Shown piece by piece: positions 61,564 to 64,000 of a stretch of DNA of 64,000 nucleotides. The stretch is from Mucilaginibacter sp. OK098 (lineage in GTDB: Bacteria > Bacteroidota > Bacteroidia > Sphingobacteriales > Sphingobacteriaceae): positions 620,001-684,000 of the forward strand of contig NZ_FRCM01000005.1 of the NCBI RefSeq assembly GCF_900142915.1, in the 5' to 3' direction. The notes below the pieces were generated by a model. It saw nothing but the letters and a program-made list of their open reading frames with translations, was not told the origin of the DNA and did not search any database. Numbering within the stretch: position 1 is the stretch's first letter; each line of letters opens with the position of its first letter. Made by a program: the position numbers and the translations under genes.

Positions 61564-61839
61564 CGGGGGTTGTATTGGGTTTATTAATAGGTTAGGCGTG
61601 AGTTCGATATAAAGGCTGGTAGCATAGTATCTGATTATCAGATACTTGCATTTTGCTAAAAAGCAAACATGCTGATAATGAGCGTGTTTCACAGCGTTCC
61701 GGGTGTTCCATGTGCAAAAATGGAACGCTTTGCCGGGCGTGGATACACTGTTAAAAAAAGTATTTTCAAGCATTTCCCGGTGGTTGGGCTTTACACATTT
61801 TAAGGCTTCATCGGCGGTTGTGTAAGTTGGATCGCTCAT
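61558..61839 (-). pseudogene. Remnant of an acetyl-CoA hydrolase/CoA-transferase gene start
   Basis: The frame begins MSDPTYTTADEALKCVK, which matches the N-terminus of 4-hydroxybutyrate CoA-transferase/acetyl-CoA hydrolase proteins (TADEALKxVKSxDRVFIHG). After about 20 residues the match ends. The rest (to 93 residues) is Cys/His-rich, unlike any part of that family. It looks like a deletion scar that left the start of the gene. The ATG overlaps the stop of the preceding gene in the form ATGA, so it is still likely to be translated. Confidence 0.45.
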
Positions 61840-62273
61840 AGCTGACTTACAAACACATTACATTCTGTCTTCATTAAATCTTCTGCAAAAACGAACAACA
61901 ACTTTTTAACCTCTTTAATAGCTTCAAACAGCGTTTTTATCTCTGTTTCCAATGCGGCGAATTGTTCAATCAGATCCATGCCGATCTCCTTTTTTGTTTC
62001 GTTGATAAGAATTCCAAGCTGTTTTAAAAGTTCCGTAATTTTATTTTTCATGCGGGGTATGTTTGCATCATGCCGGGCCAATGCTTTGTTAAAACCCTCA
62101 ATTTTATTGAGCTGTTCATTTTTAAGCGCCGGGACTAAATAATTATTGATCATCTTTCTTAAAAACCTGATCTCATGCTCTGCAAAATGGAGATCAGATA
62201 ACCAGTGTTTGCTTTCCAGGTAGAGCTCTTGTAATTCATCATCAAGCTGCGGGTCTTTTATTATTATTTTCAT
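61836..62273 (-). CDS. Helical (coiled-coil) protein of unknown function
   Basis: 145 residues, no signal peptide, almost all helix. Charged heptads run through LQELYLESKHWLSDLHFAEHEIRFLRKMI (several segments) and the central and C-terminal regions, giving a four-helix-bundle impression. Two Cys/Val residues end the chain (CNVFVSQL). No family is recognised. It lies between a YceI-like gene (29 bases upstream) and the CoA-transferase remnant, on one strand, so it is part of the operon that starts beyond the window end. Confidence 0.6.
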   Translation of the reverse strand: MKIIIKDPQLDDELQELYLESKHWLSDLHFAEHEIRFLRKMINNYLVPALKNEQLNKIEGFNKALARHDANIPRMKNKITELLKQLGILINETKKEIGMDLIEQFAALETEIKTLFEAIKEVKKLLFVFAEDLMKTECNVFVSQL

Positions 62274-62302
62274 GATTACTGTTACTAATAGTGTAAATTG
62301 AT

Positions 62303-62914
62303 TTAATTGATAGTTTTTATATTTAAATGAAATTCGACGCTTAGTTTGTCTCTTGTTTTGATCATCCCGCCTAACTTCCTGGGGGGTATGAGGTTAAAAT
62401 CAGAAAAGTTGATATCCCGTGAACCTCCTAAATGAATGATTTTTTGGGCATCCTCCGTGATCTGGTAGCTCACCTCGAAACGCTTGCTGATGCCTGCAAT
62501 TTCTATATTCACCATACCAGTTATAAATGCGGGTTGCGCATTTAGTCCAGGGAGCTCGCTTAATGAAAGGAAAGTGATATGAAGTTGCGGAAACTGTTTT
62601 TCCTTCAGTGTTTTCCTTAGGTCGGCAGTCATCATCGAGTTATGGCAATCAAAGCCCTTAACATTCAGGCTAATGGTTCCGGATAGCACAATTTCCTTTT
62701 CGCCTTTGCTTACCGTAAGCGTATCAATGTGATCATAGGCCGCAATCTGGCACGAAAATTTATTGATGTTGGTAGTTCCGTTAACACAAAGGTTGCTATT
62801 TTCACAAATCAGCCACTTTTTTGTTCCGGTTGGTTTATTAAAATTAACAGGCATAAAAAAGCTTGTGATTAAAAGAAATACCGGGCATCCCCATAAAAAA
62901 AATCTGTGGCGCAT
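62303..62914 (-). CDS. YceI-like exported protein
   Basis: 203 residues. A signal peptide (about 1-23) precedes a diverged YceI barrel. The segments CVNGTTNINKFSCQI, ISLNVKGFDCHNSMMTADLRKTLKEKQFPQLHI (across strands), VNIEIAGISKRFEVSYQI and TRDKLSVEFHLNI follow the order of YceI proteins. The first cysteines (Cys37, Cys43, Cys55 by eye) are unusual for the family. It lies 5 bases downstream of the small membrane protein gene and is the second YceI-type gene within 2 kb. Confidence 0.72.
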   Translation of the reverse strand: MRHRFFLWGCPVFLLITSFFMPVNFNKPTGTKKWLICENSNLCVNGTTNINKFSCQIAAYDHIDTLTVSKGEKEIVLSGTISLNVKGFDCHNSMMTADLRKTLKEKQFPQLHITFLSLSELPGLNAQPAFITGMVNIEIAGISKRFEVSYQITEDAQKIIHLGGSRDINFSDFNLIPPRKLGGMIKTRDKLSVEFHLNIKTIN

Positions 62915-62919
62915 CTTCT

Positions 62920-63327
62920 TCAGGGATTAACTTTTGCGAACACGATCCCTGCTACAACAGCTTGTAACAATCCATATACTAACCAGCTGAGCACCATTAT
63001 TACGGTAATGTCCAACGCGCTGAACGAGATCCACATTACTGGTACCAGGGCAATAACCGAATACACTAAGCCGAATTCTATCCCTCTCAGGAGTGGCAAA
63101 CCTTTGAACATTCCTTTAAACCTGTCCCAAAACCAGGCAAGTGCGAAACTGAAGATAAAAGCATGCAGGTAAAAAAGCAGGTCCCTGCTGCCGTCTGAAT
63201 TAAATAGCGGGTTATTATATTCGGTAAACAGCGATGGGAAGAACTTTACCGCTAAGTAAAGCCCCCCGTAACTGAGTACAAACAAAATACAGCCCGCTAT
63301 TAATCCTGAAAAAAGGATCTTCTTCAT
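62920..63327 (-). CDS. Four-helix membrane protein of unknown function
   Basis: 135 residues with four predicted membrane segments: about 5-28 (GLIAGCILFVLSYGGLYLAV), 49-67 (LLFYLHAFIFSFALAWFW), 83-103 (IEFGLVYSVIALVPVMWISF) and 107-131 (ITVIMVLSWLVYGLLQAVVAG). No cofactor motif is seen. It starts immediately after the alcohol dehydrogenase stop (one base between) and is followed closely by the YceI-like gene. Confidence 0.65.
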   Translation of the reverse strand: MKKILFSGLIAGCILFVLSYGGLYLAVKFFPSLFTEYNNPLFNSDGSRDLLFYLHAFIFSFALAWFWDRFKGMFKGLPLLRGIEFGLVYSVIALVPVMWISFSALDITVIMVLSWLVYGLLQAVVAGIVFAKVNP

Positions 63328-63328
63328 C

Positions 63329-64000
63329 TTAGCTTTCCAATAATACTTTCAACGCTTTTTCCCTTGAGGCATGCTCAAATGTGTCATAAGCCTCTATCAT
63401 CTGGTCAAGCTTAAAACGGTGAGTGATCAGTTTTTTTGGCTGGATCTTTTTGGATTGTACCGTTTTAAATAACATTGGCGTGGTAACCGTATCAACCAGC
63501 CGCGTAGTGATAGAAATGTTCCGGTCCCAAAGCTTTTCAAGATGAAGGCTTACACTTTTGCCATGTACACCTATGTTGGCAATATGACCGCCAGCCGCAA
63601 TAATTTCTTCGCATAACTCAAAAGTTGCCGGCACGCCAACGGCTTCAATTGCCGTGTCAACGCCTTTGCCGCCGGTAAGCCCCATCACCTTTATAATTGC
63701 ATTTTCAGTGGCGCTGTTAATGGTTTGCGTAGCGCCAAAAGTTTTGGCGACTTCCAGCCGGTTATCGTCCTGGTCTATCACAATGATTTCCGCCGGGGTA
63801 TAAAACTGGGCGGTTAACAAAGCAGCCATACCCACAGGGCCAGCTCCTACAATGGCTATGGTATCACCTGGTTTCACCTGCCCGTTTAATACGCCGCATT
63901 CAAAACCTGTGGGTAAAATATCGCTTAACATAACCAGCGCCTCTTCGTCAGAACCTGCCGGGATTGGATAAAGGCTGTTATCAGCATAAGGGATTCTCAC
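63329..64000 (-). CDS. Zinc-type alcohol dehydrogenase (partial, C-terminal part)
   Basis: 223 residues are in the window; the N-terminus with the catalytic zinc ligands lies past the right edge. The Rossmann part shows GAGPVGMAALL followed by VIDQDDNRLEVAKTFGA, with the acidic residue favouring NAD. Then come TGGKGVDTAIEAVG and the family end THRFKLDQMIEAYDTF. It belongs to the medium-chain (MDR) alcohol/threonine dehydrogenase group. It heads or lies inside the operon of the membrane protein and YceI-like genes. Alcohol dehydrogenases of this type are often induced under oxygen limitation, which would fit the cluster. Confidence 0.88.
   Translation of the reverse strand: MRIPYADNSLYPIPAGSDEEALVMLSDILPTGFECGVLNGQVKPGDTIAIVGAGPVGMAALLTAQFYTPAEIIVIDQDDNRLEVAKTFGATQTINSATENAIIKVMGLTGGKGVDTAIEAVGVPATFELCEEIIAAGGHIANIGVHGKSVSLHLEKLWDRNISITTRLVDTVTTPMLFKTVQSKKIQPKKLITHRFKLDQMIEAYDTFEHASREKALKVLLES

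Overview
The window looks like a chromosomal segment of a Sphingobacteriaceae bacterium (Bacteroidota), most like Mucilaginibacter or Pedobacter. This rests on the TamL/TamB pair, a type IX secretion Plug protein, Omp85 lipoproteins, solo FtsX-type permeases, TAnnTTTG-type -7 boxes and gene starts with poor Shine-Dalgarno signals. No prophage, insertion sequence, CRISPR array or plasmid replication gene was seen.

Layout. 0-2.2 kb: a PAS-domain sensor without an ATPase, overlapping a retropepsin-like protease. 2.4-13.7 kb: envelope genes (tamL, tamB, Plug) and an ABC-F ATPase, separated by palindrome-rich repeats. 13.8-20 kb: a Tat-exported SGNH hydrolase, pyrD, tRNA-Cys with a small basic ORF, and a SpoU methyltransferase overlapping head-to-head with an Omp85 lipoprotein. 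20-28.7 kb: an NHL lipoprotein, a large Pls/PosA-type synthetase, an S41 peptidase, and a small two-domain gene cut by an in-frame TGA. 29-32 kb: a SAM-I riboswitch followed by a tRNA-Cys-like gene rather than a methionine gene, then a transglutaminase/Anbu pair and YdcF. 32-37.5 kb: a BlaI/M56 (BlaR1-like) operon whose sensor and two secreted companions share one beta-rich domain and arrays of 29-residue repeats. 37.9-51.5 kb: three FtsX-type permeases, fsr, a small Omp85 barrel, an SDR/AraC pair, an HtrA-like protease and tRNA-Arg.

52-64 kb: a coherent stress cluster. A FixL-like haem-PAS histidine kinase overlaps a response regulator made of a receiver fused to a Crp/Fnr module, followed by a PNPOx-like flavoprotein. 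Around them lie two universal stress proteins, a BON protein, an outer-membrane barrel, two YceI proteins, an L,D-transpeptidase-like protein lacking its catalytic motif, and a zinc alcohol dehydrogenase. Five TGA-N6-TCA palindromes lie upstream of five of these transcription units. Three of them stand at the same distance (35.5 bp, centre to centre) from a CTTTACA element. I infer a local haem-sensing regulon read out directly by the receiver-Crp fusion, which collapses the FixL-FixJ-FixK cascade into two proteins.

The best candidates for something undescribed are this regulon, the shared-repeat M56 operon, and the SAM-I riboswitch/tRNA-Cys arrangement. All functional calls rest on reading motifs by eye; no database search was run.
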